Shown: one piece after another, positions 41,666 to 49,711 of the stretch
Position numbering within the stretch: the first letter of the stretch is position 1
How the letters are laid out: each line of letters begins with the position of its first letter
Source: Streptomyces aquilus
GTDB taxonomy: Bacteria > Actinomycetota > Actinomycetes > Streptomycetales > Streptomycetaceae
DNA: 64,000 nucleotides
NCBI RefSeq assembly: GCF_003955715.1
Contig: NZ_CP034463.1
Coordinates: forward strand, 2,294,001 to 2,358,000
Direction: 5' to 3'
Translations under genes and position numbers: made by a program
The notes under the pieces: model-generated
The model's input: the letters and a program-made list of their open reading frames with translations, nothing else
Told to the model about the DNA's origin: nothing
The model's database searches: none

Positions 41666-42613
41666 ATGAGACGCAAGAACCGGATTCCGCCCTCTCCCCT
41701 CCCGCAGCGCGAGGGGGTGGACCCGGTGCGCGTGCGGCTGCCCCCCGAGGGGCCGTGGACCACGGTCCGCGAGCACCTCGTGGAACGGCTCAGCGGGGCG
41801 GGGGCGGGGGTCGTCGACGGGATGTTCACGGCGGGGCAGGTCGTCGACGCGGCCGGCCGTGCCGTGTCGCCCGAAGCGGCGTACGTCCCCGGCATGTACG
41901 TGTGGTTCCACCGCGAGCTGCCGGACGAGCCGGCCGTGCCGTTCCCGCTGACGGTCGTCCACCAGGACGAGCACATCGTCGTCGCCGACAAGCCGCACTT
42001 CCTGGCCACCACCCCGCGCGGCAGCCATGTCGCCGAGACCGCGCTCGCCCGGCTGCGCCGGGAGCTGGACATCCCGACGCTCGGTGCCGCGCACCGGCTC
42101 GACCGGCTCACCGCCGGCCTCGTGCTGTTCACGGTCCGCCCCGGGGAACGGGGCGCCTACCAGACCCTGTTCGCCGAACGGCGGGTCCGCAAGGAGTACG
42201 AGGCGGTGGCGCCGTACGATCCCTCGCTCGCCCTTCCGCGGACCGTGCGCAGCCGGATCGTGAAGGAACGCGGGATACTGGCCGCCTATGAGGTGGCGGG
42301 CGAGCCCAACGCCGTCAGCCGGGTCGAACTCATCGACCACCGAGGCGAGTTGGGCTGGTACCGGCTGCTGCCGGCCACCGGGCAGACCCATCAGCTGCGC
42401 GTCCACATGAACGCCCTGGGCCTGCCCATCCTCGGTGATCCGCTGTATCCCGTGGTGGCCGACGCCGTGCCGGCCGGTGACTTCCGGCGACCGCTGCAAC
42501 TGCTGGCACGCTCACTGGAGTTCACCGATCCGGTCACGGGGGTGGAGCACCGGTTCCACAGCGCCGCGACGCTGCGAGCCTGGTCCTCCTACTCCGACTG
42601 GGCCGGTCAGTAG
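41666..42613 (+). CDS. RluA-family pseudouridine synthase
   Basis: This 315-residue protein has the RluA core: FPLTVVHQDEHIVVADKPHF, the catalytic Asp in GAAHRLDRLTAGLVLFTV, ERRVRKEYEAVAPY, and the C-terminal RLLPATGQTHQLRVHMNALG then LPILGDPLYP. It isomerises uridines in rRNA or tRNA; the target site is unknown. TACCCT lies 8 bases before the ATG and there is no ribosome-binding site, so it may be leaderless. GTG at 41663 is equally possible. It overlaps the convergent P450 gene by 7 bp. Confidence 0.93.
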   Translation: MRRKNRIPPSPLPQREGVDPVRVRLPPEGPWTTVREHLVERLSGAGAGVVDGMFTAGQVVDAAGRAVSPEAAYVPGMYVWFHRELPDEPAVPFPLTVVHQDEHIVVADKPHFLATTPRGSHVAETALARLRRELDIPTLGAAHRLDRLTAGLVLFTVRPGERGAYQTLFAERRVRKEYEAVAPYDPSLALPRTVRSRIVKERGILAAYEVAGEPNAVSRVELIDHRGELGWYRLLPATGQTHQLRVHMNALGLPILGDPLYPVVADAVPAGDFRRPLQLLARSLEFTDPVTGVEHRFHSAATLRAWSSYSDWAGQ

Positions 42614-44103
42614 CCCCGCCACCAGCGCAGGAACCGCTGCCAGGCGCCCTTCGGCCGTGCGGGCTCGGGCGCCGGCAGAGGCGGCGGCGGTGCCGTGGGC
42701 ACAGCCGGCTGGGGCTCCGCCGCCACCGGCGTCACGGGGGCCGCCGGCTCGGACGGTTCCGTGCCGAGCTGCCACGGGGGCCGCTGCTGGGGCACCGGTG
42801 CGTGGCCCGGCTTCTGCATGATGTCCTGCTGCGGCTTGGGCTCGAACCGGACGGGCAGCTCCACCAGATGCCGCGAGGAGATCGACTGCCGCCACTCCAA
42901 CTCGTCCTCGTCGCAGTCGAGTTGGACGTCCGGGAGCCGCATGAGCAGCGCGTCGACACCGGTGTCGGCGATGCCACGGGCGATGTCCTGACCGGGGCAC
43001 TCGTGCGGGCCGCCGCCGAAGGCGAGGTGGGAGCGGTTGCCCTGCATGTTGGCGTCGAGGTCGGGACGTACCCGGGGGTCGACGTTGCCCGGCGCGATGC
43101 CGAACAGCAGGCCGTCGCCCTTGCGGATGCGCTGGCCGCCCAACTCGGTGTCCTGCTTGGCGTAGTAGGCGAAGACGGTGCTGAACGGCGGCTCGTCCCA
43201 CAGGGACTGCTCGACCGCCTGCGGGACCGTCATCTGGCCGCCGTTGAGCCGGGCGCGGAATCCGGGGTCGGTGAGGACCATGCGGATGACGTTGCCGATG
43301 AGGTTGACCGTGGCCTCGTAGGCGGCCATGAGGACGAGCCAGAGGTGGGTGGTGACCTCGTCGTCGGTGAGTTTCGCCGGGTGCAGGACGAGGTGGCTGG
43401 CGAAGTCGTCGTGCGGGTCCTTGCGGCGGCGTTCGGCGAGCCCCTGGAGGACGCCCATGACGTACCCCTGGCTGGCGTTGGCGGTCTCGGTGCCCTTGAG
43501 GAGGTCGCGGGTGGCCTGGACGAGCCGGTCGTTGTACTCGTCCGGCATGCCGAGGATCTCGCACAGGATGGCCATCGGCAGATGCTCGGCGAACTGGCTC
43601 ATCAGGTCGGCCTCGCCGGTCTCGCAGAACTCGTTGACCAGGCGCTGGGTGTGGCGGTTGATGTGGCGGCGGATGGCGCGGTAGTCGATGGTCGACATGG
43701 CGCCGGTGACCGCGCCGCGCAGCCGCAGGTGCTCGTCGCCCTCGGCGTAGGAGCAGATGGGCGCCCAGGCGATGTGCGGCATCATCGGGTGGTCGGGCTT
43801 GACCATGCCCTCGATCTGCGGGGTCCAGATGCGGCTGTCCCGGCAGAAGTGCGAGGGCGTGCCCACCAGATGGAGGTTCTCGGCGTGGCCGAGCACGATC
43901 CACATGGGGACGTCGTCGTGGAGCAGTACGGGCGCCACCGGGCCGTGTTCCTCGCGGAGTTTCTCGTAGAGCCCTTCGAGGTCCTCCGCGTCGGGGCCGT
44001 ACAGCCGGTGCAGTCCCCCGGGGCCGCGACCGTGGGCGGGGCAGCCGGGGGGCGGGCCGGCGAGGGGGCCGGCTCCGGTCAGGGAGTGGGGTTCAGGCGT
44101 CAC
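42607..44103 (-). CDS. rarE: Conservon-associated cytochrome P450 lacking ExxR (CYP157-like)
   Basis: This 498-residue protein keeps the haem-cysteine loop AFGGGPHECPGQDIARG (Cys369). In the K helix, where ExxR should stand, it reads EQSLW (298-302), as reported for CYP157C1. The I helix is MAAYEATVNLIGN rather than AGxxT. Residues about 423-498 form a proline-rich tail ending WQRFLRWWRGY, unusual for a bacterial P450. It is the fifth gene of the conservon, matching S. coelicolor rarE (SCO1626, by memory). Whether it is catalytic is unclear; a redox, sensing or scaffold role is possible. It lies 73 bp downstream of the GTPase gene. Confidence 0.9.
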   Translation of the reverse strand: MTPEPHSLTGAGPLAGPPPGCPAHGRGPGGLHRLYGPDAEDLEGLYEKLREEHGPVAPVLLHDDVPMWIVLGHAENLHLVGTPSHFCRDSRIWTPQIEGMVKPDHPMMPHIAWAPICSYAEGDEHLRLRGAVTGAMSTIDYRAIRRHINRHTQRLVNEFCETGEADLMSQFAEHLPMAILCEILGMPDEYNDRLVQATRDLLKGTETANASQGYVMGVLQGLAERRRKDPHDDFASHLVLHPAKLTDDEVTTHLWLVLMAAYEATVNLIGNVIRMVLTDPGFRARLNGGQMTVPQAVEQSLWDEPPFSTVFAYYAKQDTELGGQRIRKGDGLLFGIAPGNVDPRVRPDLDANMQGNRSHLAFGGGPHECPGQDIARGIADTGVDALLMRLPDVQLDCDEDELEWRQSISSRHLVELPVRFEPKPQQDIMQKPGHAPVPQQRPPWQLGTEPSEPAAPVTPVAAEPQPAVPTAPPPPLPAPEPARPKGAWQRFLRWWRGY

Positions 44104-44176
44104 AGTGGTTGCTCCGAAGTGGATCCGGTTGCAGGGGAGTTGAGGTCGGGTGGCGGCGCCCGTCAGGGGTCGGGCG

Positions 44177-44797
44177 TCAGGTGAGCGCGCCCGTCATGGC
44201 GAGCGAGTGCAGGAAGCGCATCAGGGTCATCAGCACGTCGCGGCTGGACGCCCGGCGGCGCGCGTCGCACTCCACGATGGGGATCTCCGGGGCCAGGTCC
44301 AGCGCGGTGCGCAGATCCGCCATGGGGTAACGCGGCCCGTCCGGGAAGCTGTTGACGGCGACGACGAAGGGCACTCCGCGCTCCTCCAGCCGTCCTATGA
44401 CGTCGAAGCTGACCTCCAGGCGGCGGGTGTCGACGAGGACCACCGCGCCGAGCGCGCCTTCGAACAGGCCGTTCCACAGGAACCAGAAGCGTTCCTGGCC
44501 GGGGGTGCCGAACAGGTACAGCACGAGCTGGTCGGTGATGCTGATCCGGCCGAAGTCCATGGCGACGGTGGTGGCCGTCTTGGTGTCGGAGCCGAAGTTG
44601 TCGTCGACGCCGATACCGGCCTGCGTCATGGTCTCCTCGGTGGTCAGCGGCCTGATCTCGCTGACCGAGCCGACCATCGTCGTCTTGCCGACTCCGAAGC
44701 CGCCCACGATCACGATCTTCACCGCGGCCTGGGCCGTGTGCGGCAGATGATCCTCTGTGCGTGGTCCGGGGATGGTGTCAGAGCCTTTGAAGTCCAT
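44177..44797 (-). CDS. rarD: Conservon GTPase (CvnD/RarD)
   Basis: This 206-residue Ras-like ATP/GTP-binding protein has G1 as VGGFGVGKTTMVGSVSEI, G3 as LFGTPGQERFWFLW, and a DTRRLEVSFDVIGRLEE segment where G4 is degenerate (VNSFPDG). CvnD proteins couple the CvnA kinase and CvnB/C to a P450 or other effector, in a manner likened to eukaryotic G-protein signalling. It overlaps cvnC by 20 bp. In S. coelicolor the rar locus represses aerial development and antibiotic production. Confidence 0.95.
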   Translation of the reverse strand: MDFKGSDTIPGPRTEDHLPHTAQAAVKIVIVGGFGVGKTTMVGSVSEIRPLTTEETMTQAGIGVDDNFGSDTKTATTVAMDFGRISITDQLVLYLFGTPGQERFWFLWNGLFEGALGAVVLVDTRRLEVSFDVIGRLEERGVPFVVAVNSFPDGPRYPMADLRTALDLAPEIPIVECDARRRASSRDVLMTLMRFLHSLAMTGALT

Positions 44798-45185
44798 GCA
44801 TCACCGCTTCGAGAAGGGAACGGTCGGGGAGCGCCTGCCGGACGATCGGGGCGCGCGCCTGCACCAGTTCGGCCGTCAGCATCTCGGTGAGCAGTACGGT
44901 CACCACGCTGAACGGCAGGTTGAGATAGGCCGAGAGCTCGGCCACCGACAGGGGGGCCGTGGTGAGCCGGAGCATCGCCGTCTGCTCGGGCGTCGCGGAG
45001 GGCGGTGGGTCGGCGCGCGCCACGATTAAGGTGACGAGGTCGAGGTCGGCACGTTCGCCGTCCGGTCCCGCGACCACGTAGAGGCGTTCGGGCGGGCGCT
45101 TTCCGCCGCCCGCCCCCTCGGGTTTGGGGACCGGTTCGACGAGTTCGGGGCTGGGGTGTCGCCGCTGGCGTTGCGGAGGAGTCAT
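44778..45185 (-). CDS. rarC: Conservon DUF742 protein (CvnC/RarC) with a TTA codon
   Basis: This 135-residue protein has a disordered basic N-terminus and a winged-helix-like DUF742 domain (RLYVVAGPDGERADLDLVTL, ATPEQTAMLRLTTAPLSVAE, VTVLLTEMLTAELVQARAPI). It is thought to form a membrane-proximal complex with CvnA, B and D. Leu53 is encoded by TTA (45027-45029), so translation of this conservon subunit may depend on bldA. The ATG overlaps the cvnB stop (ATGA). Confidence 0.95.
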   Translation of the reverse strand: MTPPQRQRRHPSPELVEPVPKPEGAGGGKRPPERLYVVAGPDGERADLDLVTLIVARADPPPSATPEQTAMLRLTTAPLSVAELSAYLNLPFSVVTVLLTEMLTAELVQARAPIVRQALPDRSLLEAVMHGLQRL

Positions 45186-45589
45186 ACGGTCTGGCCGTTG
45201 CGCCGGGGCGGACTGGTCAGATGGGCCCCGATCCGGACGACCAGGTCGCGCATTCTGTTGCTCATCAGTCCCGGTTCGGCGACGACGTCGGACAGGACGG
45301 CGAGGTAGGCGTTGGGGCCGGCGGCCATCAGATAGAAGTAGCCGCCGTTGATCTCGATGAGGACCATCTTCATCCGGCCGTCGCTGCCCGGGATCTCGTG
45401 GGCCACGGCACCGGCCAGGCTCTGGAGCCCGGCGCAGGCCGCGGCGACGCGGTCGGCGGCGTCCGGGTCGCCGCCGTGGCGGGCGATGCGCAGGCCGTCG
45501 GCGGAGAGCACCACGATCATCTCGATGCCCGGTACGCCATCGGCGAGATCCTTGAGCATCCAGTCGAAGTTGGCGCGCTGCTGGATCAC
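45182..45589 (-). CDS. rarB: Conservon roadblock/LC7 protein (CvnB/RarB)
   Basis: This 135-residue protein has the roadblock fold: ANFDWMLKDLADGVPGIEMI, VVLSADGLRIARHGG, then MKMVLIEINGGYFYLMAAGP and LAVLSDVVAEPGLMSNRMRD. In conservons it acts as a GTPase-regulating partner of CvnD. The start is GTG 45589, overlapping the cvnA stop (GTGA). Confidence 0.95.
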   Translation of the reverse strand: MIQQRANFDWMLKDLADGVPGIEMIVVLSADGLRIARHGGDPDAADRVAAACAGLQSLAGAVAHEIPGSDGRMKMVLIEINGGYFYLMAAGPNAYLAVLSDVVAEPGLMSNRMRDLVVRIGAHLTSPPRRNGQTV

Positions 45590-47169
45590 TTGTGGTCCCT
45601 CTCGTCGTCGGCCTCGATGCGGGCCGGCTCGGTGGTCTGCTGGGTGAATGCGGTCGGGTCCGGGTCGCCCTTGAGTCCGTTCCAGAACGCCTCGACCCAC
45701 AGGCCGGGTTCGGGTTCCTTCTGCTCCGGCTCGGGGGCGGGGGCGGGCGTCGACCAGATGGACGGCTTGCCCTCCCGCTCGGCCTTCTCCGCGGCGGCCT
45801 GTTCGGCGAGCCGCTGGCTGAGCGGGACCTTGACCCGGCTGCGGCGCTGCGGCAGCCCGCCCGCGGTCCATTCGGTCACCTCGGGGACCTCGTCCGTCAT
45901 GGACACGGTGGCCGGGATACGGGGGCTGGTGGGGCGGCGCCTCTTGGGTGCGCGCTTGGGACCTTCGAGCGCACCTTCGGTCTTCGGCACGGCACCGGCG
46001 CCGATGCCGTGGGCGAGTCCGGGAGCGGGCTCCTCGGTCATCATCTCGCGCGGCACGATGAGCACGGCGCGGACCCCGCCGTACGCCGAACTGCGCAGCG
46101 AGACCTGCATGTTGAACTGGGTGCACAGACGTCCTACGACGGCCAGGCCGAGCCGCGGGGTGTCGCCGAGGTCCTGGAGGTCGACGCCGGCCTTGGCCCG
46201 CTCCAGCATGCCCTCGGCCTTGTTCCGGGCCTCCTCGCTGAAGCTGACGCCGGCGTCCTCGATCTCGACGGCGACGCCGGTCTGCACCTCGGTCGCGGTG
46301 ACGTGGACCTTGGTCTGCGGCGGCGAGTAGCGGGTGGCGTTGTCCATGAGTTCCGCGACCGCGTGGATGACCGGTTCGACGGAGATGCCGCGGATGTTGA
46401 CCTGGGCGATGGAGTCCAGCTTGATGCGGCGGTACTCGAGGATGCGGGACATGCCGCCGCGCAGCACGCTGTAGAGCGGGACGGGGTCGGGCCACTGGCG
46501 GCCGGGGCGGCCGCCGCCGAGCACGGAGATGGAGTCGGCGAGGCGGCCGATCAGCGCGGTGCCGTGGTCGATGCGCAGGAGGTCGTCGAAGACCTCGGGG
46601 TTGCGGCCGTGGTCCTCCTCCATCTCCCGCAGTTCGTTGTTCTGCTGGTGGACGATGGCCTGGACGCGGCGGGCGATGCTGACGAAGTTGCGCTGGGCGG
46701 AGTCGCGCAGGGCTTCCTCGCTGTCGATGATCTGGAGGACCGTCTGGAGCACCCTCAGCTGCGCCTCGGGGAGTTCGCGGTAGGAGGGGTCGATGTCGCC
46801 GATGCGGCGAATCACCTCACCGGGGGAATTTCCGGATCGCAACCGGTGGATCGCGTCGGGCACGATCTCCTTGGCGAAGCGGAGCAGCTCGGCCTCGTGG
46901 GAGGCGACCCGGCGTTCCAGATACGCAGTGTGACGGGCGTGCTCGGCCCGCAGGTCACGCAGGGCCCGGCCGCGACGTACCGCTTCGGCCGCCACCGCGA
47001 GCACCAGGAGCATGGCGACGCCGCCGCACCAGCCGACGGCCGTACGGGCGGGCTCCGACACGGCGGCGGCTGCGGCTCCGGTCGCCGCGGCCATCAGTAT
47101 CGCGGGCAGCAACAGCACGCGCGCATAGGGAAGTTCACGGCGTCCGGGAGGGGATTGAACACTCACCAT
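45586..47169 (-). CDS. rarA: Conservon sensor kinase (CvnA/RarA)
   Basis: This protein of about 527 residues starts MVSVQSPPGRRELPYARVLL at the ATG at 47169, with AGAGGG upstream; the frame is open to 47232. Two N-terminal spans (VLLLPAILMAAATGAAAAAV, GWCGGVAMLLVLAVAAEAV) are followed by a coiled-coil cytosolic linker. The GHKL ATPase domain comes next (HAVAELMDNATRYSPPQTKV, AVEIEDAGVSFSEEARNKAE, LGLAVVGRLCTQFNMQVSLR). The C-terminal roughly 150 residues are basic and proline-rich. A histidine typical of HisKA is not obvious, as in other CvnA proteins. It heads the conservon, with 4-20 bp overlaps between its first four genes. Confidence 0.95.
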   Translation of the reverse strand: MVSVQSPPGRRELPYARVLLLPAILMAAATGAAAAAVSEPARTAVGWCGGVAMLLVLAVAAEAVRRGRALRDLRAEHARHTAYLERRVASHEAELLRFAKEIVPDAIHRLRSGNSPGEVIRRIGDIDPSYRELPEAQLRVLQTVLQIIDSEEALRDSAQRNFVSIARRVQAIVHQQNNELREMEEDHGRNPEVFDDLLRIDHGTALIGRLADSISVLGGGRPGRQWPDPVPLYSVLRGGMSRILEYRRIKLDSIAQVNIRGISVEPVIHAVAELMDNATRYSPPQTKVHVTATEVQTGVAVEIEDAGVSFSEEARNKAEGMLERAKAGVDLQDLGDTPRLGLAVVGRLCTQFNMQVSLRSSAYGGVRAVLIVPREMMTEEPAPGLAHGIGAGAVPKTEGALEGPKRAPKRRRPTSPRIPATVSMTDEVPEVTEWTAGGLPQRRSRVKVPLSQRLAEQAAAEKAEREGKPSIWSTPAPAPEPEQKEPEPGLWVEAFWNGLKGDPDPTAFTQQTTEPARIEADDERDHK

Positions 47170-47439
47170 GTAGGCCCTCTGAAACATATCGGCTGGGAGG
47201 CGCATATTTGGGGAACAAGCGACCGAATACATCTCAACTCGGTGCGCTGCGGGCGAGCTTAGTCCGACCGGATCATCGCCGTGTCATATTCAGCAAGCAC
47301 CTGAAATCGCCCCCGCGACAGGAGTACCCTCGACTCCATTTACACGCTGAGCCGCCATTCGCACACGGTGCGTCACGGCGTACGGGCATGCGAAAGCCAC
47401 TCACCGTGATGAGTGAAGGCCCGCTTCCGACAGGGCGGT

Positions 47440-48066
47440 TCAGACCCCGGCGATGCGCAGCGCCGCGTCGGCCGTCGCCTCCGCGAACACCGACACCGGG
47501 CGTTCGGGGTCGGAGCGGTGGACGAGGATGACGCCCTCGATCAGCCCGAAGACCAGGTCGGTGCGCAGGTCGAGCTCGCTCTTGGCGAGCGCGCCGCCGG
47601 CCTCGGTCGCGGCGAGCAACTGCCGGTAGGCGTCCTTGAGTTCGGCGCGCACGGCACGGAACCCGGCGAATCGCTCGGCGCGCACCTCGGGCAGCAGGTA
47701 CAGGCCGCCGAGGTTGTGCGGGCCGCCGCACAGCAGCTCGACGTCGGCGCGGCACAGCTCCCAGAGGCGGTCCGCGGCCGGTTTCGCGTCGTCGGCGAGG
47801 AGGTCACGGGCGTAGCCGAGGGACGGGGTGACCGTGGACTCCAGGAGCTGGGCGAGCAGCTCCTCCTTGCCGGAGACGTAGTGGTACATGGAGGCCTGCC
47901 GCATGCCCGCGCGCTCGGCGACCGCCCGCGTGGTGGTGGCCGCGTAGCCGCGGGTGGTGAACAACTCGGCGGCCGCGGCGAGGAGTTCGGCACGCGGCTC
48001 CAGACCGCTGTCCGCCCGCTGCGCGGCCCGCGGCCTGCCGACCCGTCGTCCACCTGTCGTTCCCAT
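47440..48066 (-). CDS. TetR-family regulator of the carboxylase operon
   Basis: This 208-residue protein starts MGTTGGRRVGRPRAAQRADS. The TetR helix-turn-helix is ELLAAAAELFTTRGYAATTT then RAVAERAGMRQASMYHYVSG (residues about 28-68). The C-terminal helices should bind a small ligand. It is divergent from the DUF1989-carboxylase operon. A 9-bp-arm palindrome (48188-48207) lies between them and is nearly repeated upstream of the permease at 40105, so this protein is the likely common repressor. The inducer is unknown; guanidine or a derivative is a guess from the operon content. Confidence 0.93.
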   Translation of the reverse strand: MGTTGGRRVGRPRAAQRADSGLEPRAELLAAAAELFTTRGYAATTTRAVAERAGMRQASMYHYVSGKEELLAQLLESTVTPSLGYARDLLADDAKPAADRLWELCRADVELLCGGPHNLGGLYLLPEVRAERFAGFRAVRAELKDAYRQLLAATEAGGALAKSELDLRTDLVFGLIEGVILVHRSDPERPVSVFAEATADAALRIAGV

Positions 48067-48187
48067 GCGTTCGATCCTCGCACAGGGCGCCACCTGGTGA
48101 TCCACACGCCGAAGGGGCCATCGAGGTGAGCCCTCGGTAACCGCCCCGCAACACCCGGGCAACCCCCGTGACCCGACCCGCGCCTAA

Positions 48188-48207
48188 TTTCTGTCGCACG
48201 ACAGAAA
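48188..48207. promoter_or_regulatory. TetR operator candidate upstream of the carboxylase operon (copy 2)
   Basis: TTTCTGTCG-CA-CGACAGAAA: perfect 9-bp arms and a 2-bp spacer, located 51 bp before the first DUF1989 gene and 122 bp from the tetR start. The leader after it is only about 50 nt, too short for a guanidine riboswitch. Confidence 0.75.
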
Positions 48208-48257
48208 TACCCCGCAGGAAGCCCCTCATGAGGTTTCCCGGAGCCGGAGGTCCCGCG

Positions 48258-49082
48258 ATGGCGACAGCGACCACGTACGGAGCGCGCGATCACGCCCGCG
48301 CCCAGGAAGGCACGCGCACCGAGGCCATGCCAGTGGTGCCCGCCGCCGACTGGCCGGAGCCCCCCTGCGAGGCGGGCCATCTGGTGTGGGCCGAGACGGT
48401 CGCGGGCGGCAACTACACCCACCGGGTGCTCGCCCGCGGCACCGAACTGCGCCTGACCGACCTGCGCGGCGACGCCTGCGCCCACCTCCTGCTGTACGCG
48501 GCGGACCGCCCCTGGGAGCGGCTGAACGTCGCCGACACGGTGAAGGTGCAGTGGAACGCCTACCTCGGCGAAGGACAACTGCTCCTGTCCGACCAGGGCC
48601 GCGTCCTCGCGACCGTGGTCGCCGACAGCTCGGGCCGGCACGACGCGCTGTGCGGCACCTCCACCCTCGTCCGCAACACGAAACGCTACGGCGACGGCAC
48701 CCCGCAGTCCGCCTCCCCCGCCGGACGCGAGCTGTTCAAGCTGGCGGCGGCCAAGAACGGCCTCGAGCCCCGCGATCTGCCCCCGTCGCTCTCCTTCTTC
48801 CAGGGCGTGGAGGTCCGCGAGGACGGCGCCCTGGACTTCACCGGCTCGGCCGGTCCGGGCGGCAGCGTCACCCTGCGGACCGAGCAGGACGTCACCGTGC
48901 TGATCGCCAACGTCCCGCACCCGGCCGACCCGCGCCCCGACTACGTCAGCACCCCGCTGGAGGTCCTCGCCTGGCGGGCCGCCCCGACCGCGCCCGGCGA
49001 CCCCCTGTGGGACGCCACGCCCGAGGGCCGCCGCGCCTTCCTCAACACCGCCGAATTCCTCACCGCCAGGGGGCTCGCATGA
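48258..49082 (+). CDS. DUF1989 protein (urea-carboxylase-associated protein 1; carboxyguanidine deiminase-type subunit)
   Basis: This 274-residue protein starts at ATG 48258, with GGAGG 7 bases upstream, and reads MATATTYGARDHARAQEGTR. The DUF1989 core is GNYTHRVLARGTELRLTDLR, DGDAC-like GDACAHLLLYAADRPWERLN, QNL-type QWNAYLGEGQLLLSDQGRVL and DSSGRHDALCGTST. These proteins were long called urea-amidolyase-associated. Related pairs (CgdA/CgdB) have been shown to deiminate carboxyguanidine to allophanate. It is the first gene of the operon and overlaps the next by ATGA. The conserved Cys/His residues probably bind a metal. Confidence 0.88.
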   Translation: MATATTYGARDHARAQEGTRTEAMPVVPAADWPEPPCEAGHLVWAETVAGGNYTHRVLARGTELRLTDLRGDACAHLLLYAADRPWERLNVADTVKVQWNAYLGEGQLLLSDQGRVLATVVADSSGRHDALCGTSTLVRNTKRYGDGTPQSASPAGRELFKLAAAKNGLEPRDLPPSLSFFQGVEVREDGALDFTGSAGPGGSVTLRTEQDVTVLIANVPHPADPRPDYVSTPLEVLAWRAAPTAPGDPLWDATPEGRRAFLNTAEFLTARGLA

Positions 49083-49711
49083 CGTCCGTGGTTCCCGCGA
49101 AGGCCCTCGTCCCCGTGAAGGCCGTCGTTCCCGCCCGCGCCGCCTGGTCGTCCGTCGTACGGGCCGGTGAGACGCTCACCATCACCGACCTGCACGGCAA
49201 CCAGGCCGTCGACTTCCTCGTCTACGACGCCCACGACACGTCCGTCCGCTACAGCGCGCCCGACACCGTCCACGCCCAGGGCGGCATCTTCCTCACCACC
49301 GGCAGCGTGCTGATGTCGAACGAGCACACGCCGCTGATGACGGTCGTCGCCGACGACGTCGGCCGCCACGACACGGTCGGCGGCGCCTGCTCCAAGGAGT
49401 CCAACACCCTCCGCTACGGCCACCACACCTGGTCGCAGCACGCGTGCGTGGACAACTTCCTCGCCGAGGGCGCCCGCTACGGCCTCGGCAAGCGCGACCT
49501 GGTCTCCAACATCAACTGGTACATGAACGTGCCGGTCGAGAAGGACGGCACGCTCGGGATCGTCGACGGCATCTCGGCACCGGGCCTCTCCCTCACCCTG
49601 CGCGCCGAGTGCGACGTCCTCGTGCTCGTCTCCAACTGCCCGCAGATCAACAACCCCTGCAACGGCTTCGAGCCGACGGCGGTGGAGATGACGATCGGGG
49701 CCGCCGGATGA
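49079..49711 (+). CDS. DUF1989 protein (urea-carboxylase-associated protein 2; second deiminase-type subunit)
   Basis: This 210-residue paralogue of the preceding protein has LTITDLHGNQAVDFLVYDAH, LMTVVADDVGRHDTVGGACS, and NINWYMNVPVEKDGTLGIVD then LVLVSNCPQINNPCNGFEPT, the last being the family-typical cysteine/asparagine end. As a pair with the upstream protein it probably forms the heteromeric enzyme between the carboxylase and allophanate hydrolase steps. The ATG overlaps the preceding stop and its own stop overlaps the carboxylase ATG (ATGA both times). Confidence 0.88.
   Translation: MTSVVPAKALVPVKAVVPARAAWSSVVRAGETLTITDLHGNQAVDFLVYDAHDTSVRYSAPDTVHAQGGIFLTTGSVLMSNEHTPLMTVVADDVGRHDTVGGACSKESNTLRYGHHTWSQHACVDNFLAEGARYGLGKRDLVSNINWYMNVPVEKDGTLGIVDGISAPGLSLTLRAECDVLVLVSNCPQINNPCNGFEPTAVEMTIGAAG

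Noticed and set aside
48067..48257. Possible guanidine (ykkC-type) riboswitch before the carboxylase operon
   Set aside because: After the operator only about 50 nt remain before the start codon, and no ykkC-like conserved core was seen. A covariance-model search would settle it.
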